DNA of 64,000 nucleotides from Paenibacillus woosongensis (lineage in GTDB: Bacteria; Bacillota; Bacilli; Paenibacillales; Paenibacillaceae): positions 1,240,001-1,304,000 of the forward strand of contig NZ_CP126084.1 in assembly GCF_030122845.1 (NCBI RefSeq), given 5' to 3'. The position numbers were made by a program, and so were the translations under genes. The first letter of the stretch is position 1. Each line of letters begins with the position of its first letter. This document shows positions 1 to 8,140 of the stretch, one piece after another. The notes beneath the pieces are model-generated. The model did not search any database. It worked only from the letters and a program-made list of their open reading frames with translations, and was not told where the DNA came from.

Positions 1-763
1 GATGGAGCTGGAAGCTGAATTATTCTACAGAAGCTCTCGCGGCATGGAGGCCACCAAAGCGGGCGAGCTCCTATATGCCAGGGCTAAACATATTCATTAT
101 TTGATTGAGGATATCAAGAAGGAAATCAGCATTATCAGCGGAAAAAAGGGCAGCCTGAACGTAGTAATTACATATTCCATAACATCGATCCTACCGGTGG
201 ATTTTTTATATGATTTCTCTAAACAATATCCAGATATTCAAATCAAGCTGAAAGAGTATCCCGACGAGTATCCGTTAACCCAAATATTCCAGGAGGAAGT
301 GGACGTCGGCTTGGTCATTGGGACGGAAGAGATCGAGAATTGCGAATTTGAATTGATTGCCGAAGGCCAAGTCGTGGTCATCGTCTCGAAGAGCCATCCG
401 TTAGCCAGCAAACAAGAAATTTCAGTCACCGATCTGGATAACGAAACTTTGGTCATAAAGACGGCAGGTGAAGGGAAGGAAAACGGTTTTATCGAGAAAT
501 GCCTTGAACAGGGCTTCTCGCCCCATGTCATGCATGAATTCGGCAATATTATCTCCGCCCATCGATTATGCGAGAGAAATGGAGCCGTGGCCGTTTCTAT
601 TGATTTTGTGGAGGAGTCGCTCAAGAATGATAACTTAAAGCTGATTAGACTGAAGGAGAAGATTCCTCAGGATATTTATCTGGTTTCTAGAAAGAGAGGT
701 ATCCAGTCTAAAGCAGTGGCCTTATTTCAAAGATACGTCAAGGATCGATGCAAGTCGTTTTGA
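1..763 (+). CDS. LysR-family transcriptional regulator, 5' end outside the window
   Basis: The reading frame is open at the left edge. The first visible residues (MELEAELFYRSSRGMEATKAG) match the end of the LysR winged helix-turn-helix and the start of the linker helix, so most of the DNA-binding domain lies upstream of base 1. The ATG at base 2 is therefore probably internal. The remaining residues, from about 50 on, have the pattern of the LysR substrate-binding domain: a periplasmic-binding-protein fold that senses a small molecule in the cytoplasm. The effector and target genes cannot be read from the sequence. A weak terminator follows, and the next gene (GH3) is on the same strand. Confidence 0.85.
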   Translation, partial: MELEAELFYRSSRGMEATKAGELLYARAKHIHYLIEDIKKEISIISGKKGSLNVVITYSITSILPVDFLYDFSKQYPDIQIKLKEYPDEYPLTQIFQEEVDVGLVIGTEEIENCEFELIAEGQVVVIVSKSHPLASKQEISVTDLDNETLVIKTAGEGKENGFIEKCLEQGFSPHVMHEFGNIISAHRLCERNGAVAVSIDFVEESLKNDNLKLIRLKEKIPQDIYLVSRKRGIQSKAVALFQRYVKDRCKSF

Positions 764-776
764 TGGGAGAAGTCTT

Positions 777-796
777 CCGTCAGGACGGCTTTTTTT
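777..796 (+). terminator. Weak intrinsic terminator after LysR gene
   Basis: CCGT and ACGG pair around a CAGG loop and are followed by seven T residues. The stem is short (four to five pairs), so this is a modest candidate. Its place 13 bases after the stop codon supports it. Confidence 0.45.
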
Positions 797-954
797 AGTA
801 GTCAACTAAAAGTTGCCGCCCCTTAACGTTTGGTTGATTCTATATTCATTCTGTTTACGTTAAGCTTACATTGCAGTCAACATGAACGCTCATCCATGAT
901 TTGCTGCTCATGAAAGCGTTTCAAACTAACTGGATAATGGGGGCAAGAAAGTTT

Positions 955-3816
955 ATGTCTGGTAAATCGAAAAAAAGGTTTCGTGTGATTATGAGTTCTC
1001 TGCTGGTACTCGTACTGCTTATCGGCACAGGGGCTAACATTGCACTAGCCTACTACTCGGATGTCATTACAGCATATTTCTCCAAAATCGACATCACGAC
1101 GCCGGAGGCGCAAAAAGCGCGGGCTAACTCAGAAGTGGTGTCGGAGCTGATCACGGATGAAGGGATTGTTCTTCTCCAGAATCATGACAACATGCTGCCG
1201 ATGACGACGAACAAAAAAGTCAATGTGTTTGGATGGAGTTTTACGGCGCCTGTATACCTGGGCTCTGGTTCCGGTGCAGCAGACTCGTCCACGGCTGTAA
1301 CGCCAAAGGCGGGTCTGGAAGCAGCCGGTTTTGAGATCAACGAGCAATTATATAACGATTACGTAGCAACAGGCCTCGAAAGACCAGTATCGGGAATTGA
1401 GGGATATGACTGGACGATTCCAGAACCCGTAGCTTCCGAGTTCTATACCGAGGAAAGAATGAAGCAAGCCACCGAGTTCTCGGATACGGCGATCATCTTC
1501 CTTGCCCGTGCGGGTGGAGAAGGGACGGATCTTCCGGCGGTATTGGACGGTCCGGATACCTATGATCCGAATGGAACGACGATGGGACCTAGCGGTGAAC
1601 GTTTCGGGAATCCTGACGATCTGGATCCTAATAAGCATTACCTGGAGCTGTCCAATCGGGAGCTTGGCATGATCGATGCGGTTACGAAGCATTTTGACAA
1701 AATCATCGTCATCGTGAACGGCTCAAATACGTTTGAACTGGATTGGGTCAAGAAATACGACCAAATCAAGAGCATTGTGACGGTCGCTGGACCGGGACAA
1801 AAAGGTTTTGCTTCACTTGGCAAAATTCTAGCGGGACAGCTCAATCCGTCAGGCAAGACGGTGGACTTGTTCGCGACAGATATGCTTGATGCGCCGGCAA
1901 TGAAGAATTTTGGCGATTTGCGCTATGTCCTGGATAACGGTGACGGTACATATGCTTTGGCCGTAGATAAAAACAACGTTCCGCTGACTTACGTCAACTA
2001 CACCGAGGGGATTTATGTAGGCTATCGCTACTACGAGACTGCAGCGGCTGAAGGTGCGATCAACTATGACGAGAAGGTCATGTTCCCGTTCGGACATGGT
2101 TTAAGCTACACGACATTCGAACAAGAGGTTGTTCCGGACAGCTTAAAGTGGAATGATACGGACATTTCGGTTGACATCAAAGTGACGAATACAGGCTCCA
2201 TGGAAGGAAAGGAAGTTGTACAGCTCTACTATTCCGCACCTTACACTGGAAAAATTGAAAAGTCTTCTGTCGAGCTGGCTGCTTTTGCCAAAACAGGTGT
2301 AATTCATCCAGGAGATTCGGAGACGTTGACCCTGACTTTTAAAGTAGAAGATATGGCTTCCTATGATTATGCCAAAGTCTTCAGCCCAACCGGTTCTTAT
2401 GTTCTTGAAGCAGGCGAATATAAGCTCATGCTGATGAAGAACTCGCATGACAAAATCGCTGATGTAGGTTCGAAGAACTTGACGGAAGTGGTGTTTGACC
2501 AGAACGGCCGTTCTTCGGATCAGCAAATAGCGGTCAATCAGTTTGATGATCTGGTCACCGGGGAGGGCAGCATTCCAGCATACCTATCCCGGGCAAATGG
2601 TTTTGCGAATATGGATGTCCTGAACACCAATGAAGTCCTTCAAGCGAAGAATGCTGATGGTGCTGTAGAGGAAGTAAAGGGTACGGTCGTGAACGCTGCA
2701 TTCGTCGACTATGTGAACAGCAAGCGTTATGACATTCCTGCGGACGAGCAGCAGAGTGCGCCGACGACGGGAGCGGATCATGGAAAGACATTAAAGGATT
2801 ACGTCGGTGTCGATTATGAGGATGCCAGCTGGAACGAGCTGCTGGATCAGTTGTCAGTCCATGACCTGGTTTCGATCGGGACGCTTGGCGGTTATCGTAC
2901 CGTCGAAGTGGCATCTGTCGGCAAACCGGCAACGACAGACTATGATGGACCAGCGGGCATCAGCGCTCTGTTGTCCAAGAATCCGATGTCGGGAATCGCC
3001 TTCCCTTCAGAGACGATGCTTGGACAAACATGGAACCTGGAGCTTGTCGAGAAGATGGGCGATGCCGTAGGCGCAGAAGCGAAAGCATACGGAGTAAGCG
3101 GCTGGTATGCACCAGGTGTTAACATCCATCGCACCGCATTCTCCGGCAGAAACTTCGAATATTATTCCGAGGACGCTCTTCTTTCCGGCAAGATGGCTGC
3201 CGCTGTGACTAAGGGCTACCAAAGCCATGGCGGATTCGTCTACATGAAGCACTTTGCGCTAAATGATCAGGAGAAAAACCGTACACTAGGCGTTCTAACC
3301 TGGAGCAACGAACAAGCGATCCGCGAAATCTACCTGAAGGCATTTGAATATGCGGTGAAGGAAGGGGGCGCGAAAGGGGCAATGTCCGCATTCAACAGCA
3401 TTGGACATACATGGGCAGGTGCGAGCCCGGCCCTGATGAAAGAAGTGCTTCGCAACGAATGGGGCTTCAAGGGGATCGTCAATACAGACTTCTTTATTGG
3501 TCCTTCTTATCCCTATATGACCGCTGAGCTTGCTTTCCGTGCAGGCAACGATATCCTTCTTACCGGGGTTGCACCTTACGGCGTACCGGAAGTCAATGCA
3601 AAGAGTAATGATACATTATGGGCCATGAGAGACAACGCACACAACGTGCTGTACACCGTAGCGAACAGCAACGGAATGGAGAACGGGATGAGCACGGATT
3701 TGGCGGACTGGGTGAAGATTACGATTGCAGTAGATATCCTTATCGTGATTGGTGTTGCCGCCGGCTTCTACTTCTTATTCCGCAAACGGAAACCGGCCGC
3801 TGCGGCAACAGCTTAA
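955..3816 (+). CDS. Circularly permuted, membrane-anchored GH3 beta-glycosidase
   Basis: A glycoside hydrolase family 3 protein of about 950 residues with its domains in reversed order. After a basic N-terminus and a membrane segment (about residues 10-32) come the GH3 C-terminal domain (start signature GIVLLQNHDNMLP), a fibronectin-III-like domain (FPFGHGLSYTTFE nearby), and only then the catalytic barrel, with the likely nucleophile Asp845 in the motif VNTDFF. A second membrane segment (about 920-942) and a basic tail end the protein. Known GH3 enzymes hydrolyse beta-linked glucose, xylose or N-acetylglucosamine at the non-reducing end; the substrate here is unknown. In-frame starts also exist at 901 (TTG), 910 and 937. 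I prefer 955 because GGGGG lies upstream and a short basic leader results. The active domains are probably outside the membrane. Confidence 0.85.
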   Translation: MSGKSKKRFRVIMSSLLVLVLLIGTGANIALAYYSDVITAYFSKIDITTPEAQKARANSEVVSELITDEGIVLLQNHDNMLPMTTNKKVNVFGWSFTAPVYLGSGSGAADSSTAVTPKAGLEAAGFEINEQLYNDYVATGLERPVSGIEGYDWTIPEPVASEFYTEERMKQATEFSDTAIIFLARAGGEGTDLPAVLDGPDTYDPNGTTMGPSGERFGNPDDLDPNKHYLELSNRELGMIDAVTKHFDKIIVIVNGSNTFELDWVKKYDQIKSIVTVAGPGQKGFASLGKILAGQLNPSGKTVDLFATDMLDAPAMKNFGDLRYVLDNGDGTYALAVDKNNVPLTYVNYTEGIYVGYRYYETAAAEGAINYDEKVMFPFGHGLSYTTFEQEVVPDSLKWNDTDISVDIKVTNTGSMEGKEVVQLYYSAPYTGKIEKSSVELAAFAKTGVIHPGDSETLTLTFKVEDMASYDYAKVFSPTGSYVLEAGEYKLMLMKNSHDKIADVGSKNLTEVVFDQNGRSSDQQIAVNQFDDLVTGEGSIPAYLSRANGFANMDVLNTNEVLQAKNADGAVEEVKGTVVNAAFVDYVNSKRYDIPADEQQSAPTTGADHGKTLKDYVGVDYEDASWNELLDQLSVHDLVSIGTLGGYRTVEVASVGKPATTDYDGPAGISALLSKNPMSGIAFPSETMLGQTWNLELVEKMGDAVGAEAKAYGVSGWYAPGVNIHRTAFSGRNFEYYSEDALLSGKMAAAVTKGYQSHGGFVYMKHFALNDQEKNRTLGVLTWSNEQAIREIYLKAFEYAVKEGGAKGAMSAFNSIGHTWAGASPALMKEVLRNEWGFKGIVNTDFFIGPSYPYMTAELAFRAGNDILLTGVAPYGVPEVNAKSNDTLWAMRDNAHNVLYTVANSNGMENGMSTDLADWVKITIAVDILIVIGVAAGFYFLFRKRKPAAAATA

Positions 3817-3842
3817 ATTATTGAACAAATTGATAAAACACT

Positions 3843-3870
3843 TTGGCGGTACTCTTCAGGGTACCGCCAA
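3843..3870. other. Intercistronic hairpin between two GH3 genes
   Basis: TTGGCGGTAC and GTACCGCCAA form a perfect ten-pair stem around an eight-base loop, 18 bases before the next start codon. There is no T run on the plus strand, so it is more likely an mRNA processing or stability hairpin than a terminator. Confidence 0.6.
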
Positions 3871-3888
3871 AAACAAAAGGAAGAGACG

Positions 3889-6312
3889 ATGAAACATACT
3901 GAACTTATAAAGAAAATGACGCTGGAAGAAAAAGCATCTTTGATGTCGGGAAAAGACTTCTGGCAGACGCAGAATATTGATCGACTCGGCATTCCTAGTA
4001 TATTCCTTGCAGATGGCCCGCACGGCATTCGCAAGCAGCAGGCCGCAGCCGATCATTTAGGGTTGAATGAGAGTATTCCTGCGACATGTTTCCCAACGGC
4101 GGCTGCAGTGGCAAATAGCTGGAACGTGGAGTTAGGAGAACGAATCGGAAATTACCTTGGCAAAGAAGCCGTTGCCCAGAAAGTCAACGTGCTGCTCGGC
4201 CCGGGGGTCAATATGAAGCGCAGCCCCCTATGCGGAAGAAACTTTGAGTATTTTAGTGAGGATCCCTATCATGCCGGCAAAATGGCTGCAGGGTATATCC
4301 GGGGAATTCAATCGCAGGGCATTTCGGCTTGCGTAAAGCATTTTGCCGCGAACAACCAGGAAGAAAGACGGATGTCGATCGATACGATCGTAGATGAGAG
4401 AACGCTAAGGGAAATCTATCTGACGGCTTTTGAGATTGCGGTTGCGGAAGGCAATACGAAGACCGTCATGTCTTCTTACAATAAGCTGAACGGCGAATAT
4501 ACGAATGAGAATTTGCACTTGATGCGGAAAATCCTCCGCGATGAATGGAATTTCGAAGGAGTGGTCGTCACCGATTGGGGCGGCAGCAATGACCGTGTGG
4601 CCGGATTGATCGCCGGCAATGAGCTTGAAATGCCAACGACGGCGGGAGAGACGAATGAAGACATTATTCGAGCCGTACGCAGCGGTTTGCTGAAAGAGGA
4701 AGTATTGGACGAATGCGTGGACCGGCTGCTGGAGCTTATTTTTACGACAGAAGCAGTTTATGAGAAATCCCCGAGCAAAGGGTTCAATATGAAAGAGCAT
4801 CACAGGGCAGCCCAGGAAGCGGCTGAGGAATCGATTGTACTGCTGAAAAACGAAGGGGATATATTGCCGCTGCAGGCTGGTGTGAAAGTAGCGGTCATTG
4901 GGGATTTTGCGCAGCAAGCCAGATATCAGGGAGCAGGGTCATCGATCGTCAATCCGACGATACTGGATCACACCCTGAATTGCATTGAGGAATCGGGCAT
5001 CGTTAGCATTGGATTTGAGCCTGGATTCGAGCGTTACGGAAAGAGAAACCAGCGGAAGATCGATAAGGCGTGCGCTCTTGCCGAGAAGGCGGAAGTCGTT
5101 CTGCTGTATATGGGCTTGGATGAAGTGACGGAGGCGGAGGGACTGGACAGGCAGAACATGAAAATCCCTCAGAACCAGATCGATCTGCTTCACGCCCTGC
5201 ATAAAGTGAATTCGAATATTGTGGTCGTTCTCTCCTGCGGCTCTGCGGTAGAGATGCCATGGATTGATAAAGTGAAGGGACTGATCCACGGTTATTTGAG
5301 CGGTCAGGCAGGAGCAAAAGCCATTCTTCGTGTATTAACCGGCGAGGTGAACCCATCCGGTAAACTGGCGGAAACATATCCTCTCCGTTATGAAGATACA
5401 CCGACCTACCGTCATTTCCCGGGCAAAGAAGTGAGCGTGGAGTACAGGGAAGGACTGTATATTGGCTATCGATATTATGATACGGCGAATGTGAAGGTTC
5501 TTTTCCCGTTTGGCTATGGTCTCAGTTACACCACCTTTGAATACTCCGATATTCAGATTATCCCTGAAGGCGTGGCCTTCAAAATAACGAACACGGGAAC
5601 CAGAGCCGGAGCAGAGGTAGCGCAGCTTTACGTCGGCTGCAATTCAGCTGATATATTCAGACCAAGGAAAGAATTAAAGGGATTCGCCAAAGTATCATTG
5701 CAAGCGGGCGAGTCCAGAACCGTACTGATCCCTTTTGACGATAAAACATTCCGTTATTTCAACGTAAAGACAAATCAATGGGAAATCGAAGAAGCTCAGT
5801 ATGAGATCATGATTGGCGCATCCAGCGCGGATATCCGGTTAAAGGGCATTCATGCCGTTAAAGGAACGAACGCTCCGCTGCCGTATGACAAGGAGAAGCT
5901 GCCATCGTATTACTCCGGACAGGTTGGCCAAGTGAGCCAGGAGGAATTCGAGAGCCTGCTTGGGCACAAGGTTCCCGCAGCGTCCTGGGACCGTACGAAG
6001 CCGCTCGGCTACAACGATACGATTGCCCAATGCCAGTATGCCAGAAGCGCCTTTGCTAGATTCGCATTTCACGTCATCGCGTTTGCCCATAGGTTCTTGT
6101 GGAAGATAGGCAAGCGGAGTACCGCCAATCTGATCATGATGTCTGTCTATCATATGCCGTTCAGGGGAATTGCGAGAATGACGGGCGGTATCGTGAATAT
6201 GCCGATGCTGGACGGGCTGCTGATGGTAGTCAACGGCCAGTTCTTCAAAGGCTTCCGGCATTTCTTCAGAGAGAGGGGCAAAATGCTGAAGGTCGCTAAA
6301 CAGAACAATTAA
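3889..6312 (+). CDS. GH3 beta-glycosidase (copy 1 of a duplicated pair)
   Basis: A GH3 enzyme with conventional domain order and no signal peptide, so probably cytoplasmic. The barrel domain begins near residue 5 and contains LADGPHGIRK, the GRNFEYFSEDP loop, the KHF motif and the catalytic nucleophile Asp229 in VVVTDWGG. The GH3 C-terminal domain (about 310-520) and a fibronectin-III-like domain (about 550-640) follow. Residues from about 690 to 807 form an extra tail rich in aromatic and basic residues (STANLIMMSVYH). The gene at 8141 shares this tail, and ordinary GH3 enzymes lack it. The start has AAGGAAG seven bases upstream. The protein probably trims beta-linked sugars; the exact sugar is not readable. 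It lies in a run with the GtrA and glycosyltransferase genes downstream, which suggests a role tied to a cell-envelope glycan. Confidence 0.9.
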   Translation: MKHTELIKKMTLEEKASLMSGKDFWQTQNIDRLGIPSIFLADGPHGIRKQQAAADHLGLNESIPATCFPTAAAVANSWNVELGERIGNYLGKEAVAQKVNVLLGPGVNMKRSPLCGRNFEYFSEDPYHAGKMAAGYIRGIQSQGISACVKHFAANNQEERRMSIDTIVDERTLREIYLTAFEIAVAEGNTKTVMSSYNKLNGEYTNENLHLMRKILRDEWNFEGVVVTDWGGSNDRVAGLIAGNELEMPTTAGETNEDIIRAVRSGLLKEEVLDECVDRLLELIFTTEAVYEKSPSKGFNMKEHHRAAQEAAEESIVLLKNEGDILPLQAGVKVAVIGDFAQQARYQGAGSSIVNPTILDHTLNCIEESGIVSIGFEPGFERYGKRNQRKIDKACALAEKAEVVLLYMGLDEVTEAEGLDRQNMKIPQNQIDLLHALHKVNSNIVVVLSCGSAVEMPWIDKVKGLIHGYLSGQAGAKAILRVLTGEVNPSGKLAETYPLRYEDTPTYRHFPGKEVSVEYREGLYIGYRYYDTANVKVLFPFGYGLSYTTFEYSDIQIIPEGVAFKITNTGTRAGAEVAQLYVGCNSADIFRPRKELKGFAKVSLQAGESRTVLIPFDDKTFRYFNVKTNQWEIEEAQYEIMIGASSADIRLKGIHAVKGTNAPLPYDKEKLPSYYSGQVGQVSQEEFESLLGHKVPAASWDRTKPLGYNDTIAQCQYARSAFARFAFHVIAFAHRFLWKIGKRSTANLIMMSVYHMPFRGIARMTGGIVNMPMLDGLLMVVNGQFFKGFRHFFRERGKMLKVAKQNN

Positions 6313-6342
6313 GTCTTGCATCAGCGACAGAGGAGTGGGAAA

Positions 6343-6948
6343 ATGAGTTCTAAAAAAAATATAGCCGGCCCGCTGGGGCTATGGGCCAGATACAAGGAGA
6401 AACACCCCAATATTGCGCAATTTCTTGTATTCTTTATACTAAGTAATGGAATCACTGTTCTGCAGCTTGTATTAATGCCTGTATTCAAGAGTCTGTTCGC
6501 CAAGACAGCGCTAGTAAACACCAGCTTCCAGGTGCTGCAGTTCGGGCATAACTTTGACGGAAGTGCCTATTATGTGTTCGATTATGCCGCAGGCTCCCTT
6601 ACCACGGGCGGAGGAGGAGGCCTGGCCTACTTCCTCGCGGTGCAAATCACCCTGGCTATCGCCCAGATTATCAATTTCTTCGCTCAGCGGAGCATTACGT
6701 TCAAATCGAACAGCAACATCTGGCAGGCGGCCTTCTGGTATGTCGTGGCTTATATTGTCATAACGATTGGAGCGGCAGCGGCTCAGGGCTTCTACAAGGC
6801 ACCTATTTACAACTTGTTCATAAATACCTGGGAAATGGGCGCGGTAGGGGAAACGACGGCAGACGTCATTACGATGATTATTAACAGTGCGATTTCGTTT
6901 TGGGTATTCTTCCCGATTTTCAAAGTTATTTTCAAACAAAAATCATAG
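6343..6948 (+). CDS. GtrA-family membrane protein
   Basis: About 200 residues with four membrane segments in the GtrA pattern (QFLVFFILSNGITVLQ, then an NFFAQRSITFK loop before the third segment). GtrA proteins are thought to flip or help transfer polyprenyl-phosphate-linked sugars for glycosylation of cell-wall polymers. The start at 6343 is chosen over an upstream TTG at 6316 because AGGAG lies seven bases before it. The long glycine-rich loop (about residues 85-90) between the second and third segments is unusual. The family-2 glycosyltransferase starts 12 bases downstream, the usual GtrA partner, so the two probably act together. Confidence 0.85.
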   Translation: MSSKKNIAGPLGLWARYKEKHPNIAQFLVFFILSNGITVLQLVLMPVFKSLFAKTALVNTSFQVLQFGHNFDGSAYYVFDYAAGSLTTGGGGGLAYFLAVQITLAIAQIINFFAQRSITFKSNSNIWQAAFWYVVAYIVITIGAAAAQGFYKAPIYNLFINTWEMGAVGETTADVITMIINSAISFWVFFPIFKVIFKQKS

Positions 6949-6960
6949 GGTAGTGTTAGC

Positions 6961-7977
6961 ATGAAATTATTATCCGTAGCGATCCCTTGCTATAATTCGC
7001 AGGATTATATGAGATATTGCATTGAATCCCTTCTGCCAGGGGGGGAGGATGTCGAGCTGCTTATCGTCAATGATGGATCATCTGATCGCACGGCGATGAT
7101 TGCCGATGAGTACGCCAGGCGTTATCCAACGATCGTTAAAGCGATCCACCAGGAGAACGGCGGACACGGAGAGGCGGTCAATGCCGGGCTCCGGAATGCA
7201 ACGGGATTGTATTTCAAGGTCGTGGACAGCGATGATTGGGTAGACGTTAGGGCTTATCTGAAAATTTTGCAAACCTTGCAGGAGTTACAGAATGAAGACA
7301 AAATCGTAGATATGGCAATCAGCAATTTTGTCTATGAAAAGGAAGAAAACAGCTACAGAAAGATCATGAAGTATAGCGGAGTGCTTCCGGAAGGCAAAAT
7401 TTTCACCTGGGATGACGTGAAGCCTTTTCGCAAAGGCCAATATCTCCTGATGCATTCCATCATATACCGGACGCAGATGCTCAAGGATTGCGGTCTGGAG
7501 CTGCCTAAGCATACCTTCTATGTCGATAATTTATTCGTATATGTGCCGCTCGTACATGTGAAGAAGATGATTTATATGAATGTCGATTTCTACAGATATT
7601 TCATCGGCCGGGAAGATCAGTCCGTGCAGGAGAGCATCATGATCAAGAGGATTGATCAGCAGCTCAAAGTGAACAAATTGATGGTCAGGCAGGTAGACAT
7701 GGACAGCATTCCCCATCCTAATCTCCGCCGCTATATGTTCGCTCATCTTGAGATTGTAACGGTAGTCTCGGCGATTCTGTTGATCCGTTCCGGGACAGCC
7801 GAGAACCTAATGAAGAAAAAAGAGCTGTGGAAGTTCATTAAGGATACGGATATCAAGCTGTATCAAGAGCTTAAGTACGGATTTATGGGCAGGCTGATCC
7901 ATTTGCCGGGACGAGCCGGCCGTCTGATTTCCGTAGGAGCATACAAAATATCGCAAAGACTAGTTGGGTTTAACTAA
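6961..7977 (+). CDS. Family 2 glycosyltransferase
   Basis: A GT2 enzyme with a GT-A fold. The N-terminus LSVAIPCYNSQDY, the motif VNDGSSDRT and the metal-binding VVDSDDWVD are all present in the first 100 residues. The C-terminal part has no clear pair of membrane helices, unlike CsbB/GtrB-type enzymes that work with GtrA, so the acceptor may differ. It follows the GtrA gene closely, and a terminator follows it, closing the unit that began with the GH3 genes. Donor and acceptor sugars cannot be told from the sequence. Confidence 0.88.
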   Translation: MKLLSVAIPCYNSQDYMRYCIESLLPGGEDVELLIVNDGSSDRTAMIADEYARRYPTIVKAIHQENGGHGEAVNAGLRNATGLYFKVVDSDDWVDVRAYLKILQTLQELQNEDKIVDMAISNFVYEKEENSYRKIMKYSGVLPEGKIFTWDDVKPFRKGQYLLMHSIIYRTQMLKDCGLELPKHTFYVDNLFVYVPLVHVKKMIYMNVDFYRYFIGREDQSVQESIMIKRIDQQLKVNKLMVRQVDMDSIPHPNLRRYMFAHLEIVTVVSAILLIRSGTAENLMKKKELWKFIKDTDIKLYQELKYGFMGRLIHLPGRAGRLISVGAYKISQRLVGFN

Positions 7978-7982
7978 CAGAC

Positions 7983-8016
7983 AAAGCAGGAGCCTGAAGA
8001 GGCGTCCTGCTTTTTT
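7983..8016 (+). terminator. Intrinsic terminator of the GH3-GtrA-GT2 unit
   Basis: AAAGCAGGA pairs with TCCTGCTTT around a loop that itself contains GCCT/AGGC, and a six-T run follows. The signal lies right after the glycosyltransferase stop codon. Confidence 0.85.
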
Positions 8017-8054
8017 AAGATACTAGTAATAGAGTCTTTCGCTATTTCCCGCAC

Positions 8055-8084
8055 TTGGTGTGCTATAGAATGTGTATAGATAAT
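8055..8084 (+). promoter_or_regulatory. Possible promoter for the second GH3 gene
   Basis: TTGGTG is followed after 18 bases by GATAAT. An alternative extended -10 (TGCTATAGA) lies at 8061-8069. The position between a terminator and the GH3 start at 8141 fits a promoter, but neither box is strong. Confidence 0.35.
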
Positions 8085-8140
8085 ATAGTAGAATATTTTA
8101 CAGTACGTCATACCGTCCAATACACTGAAGAGGAATAGAG

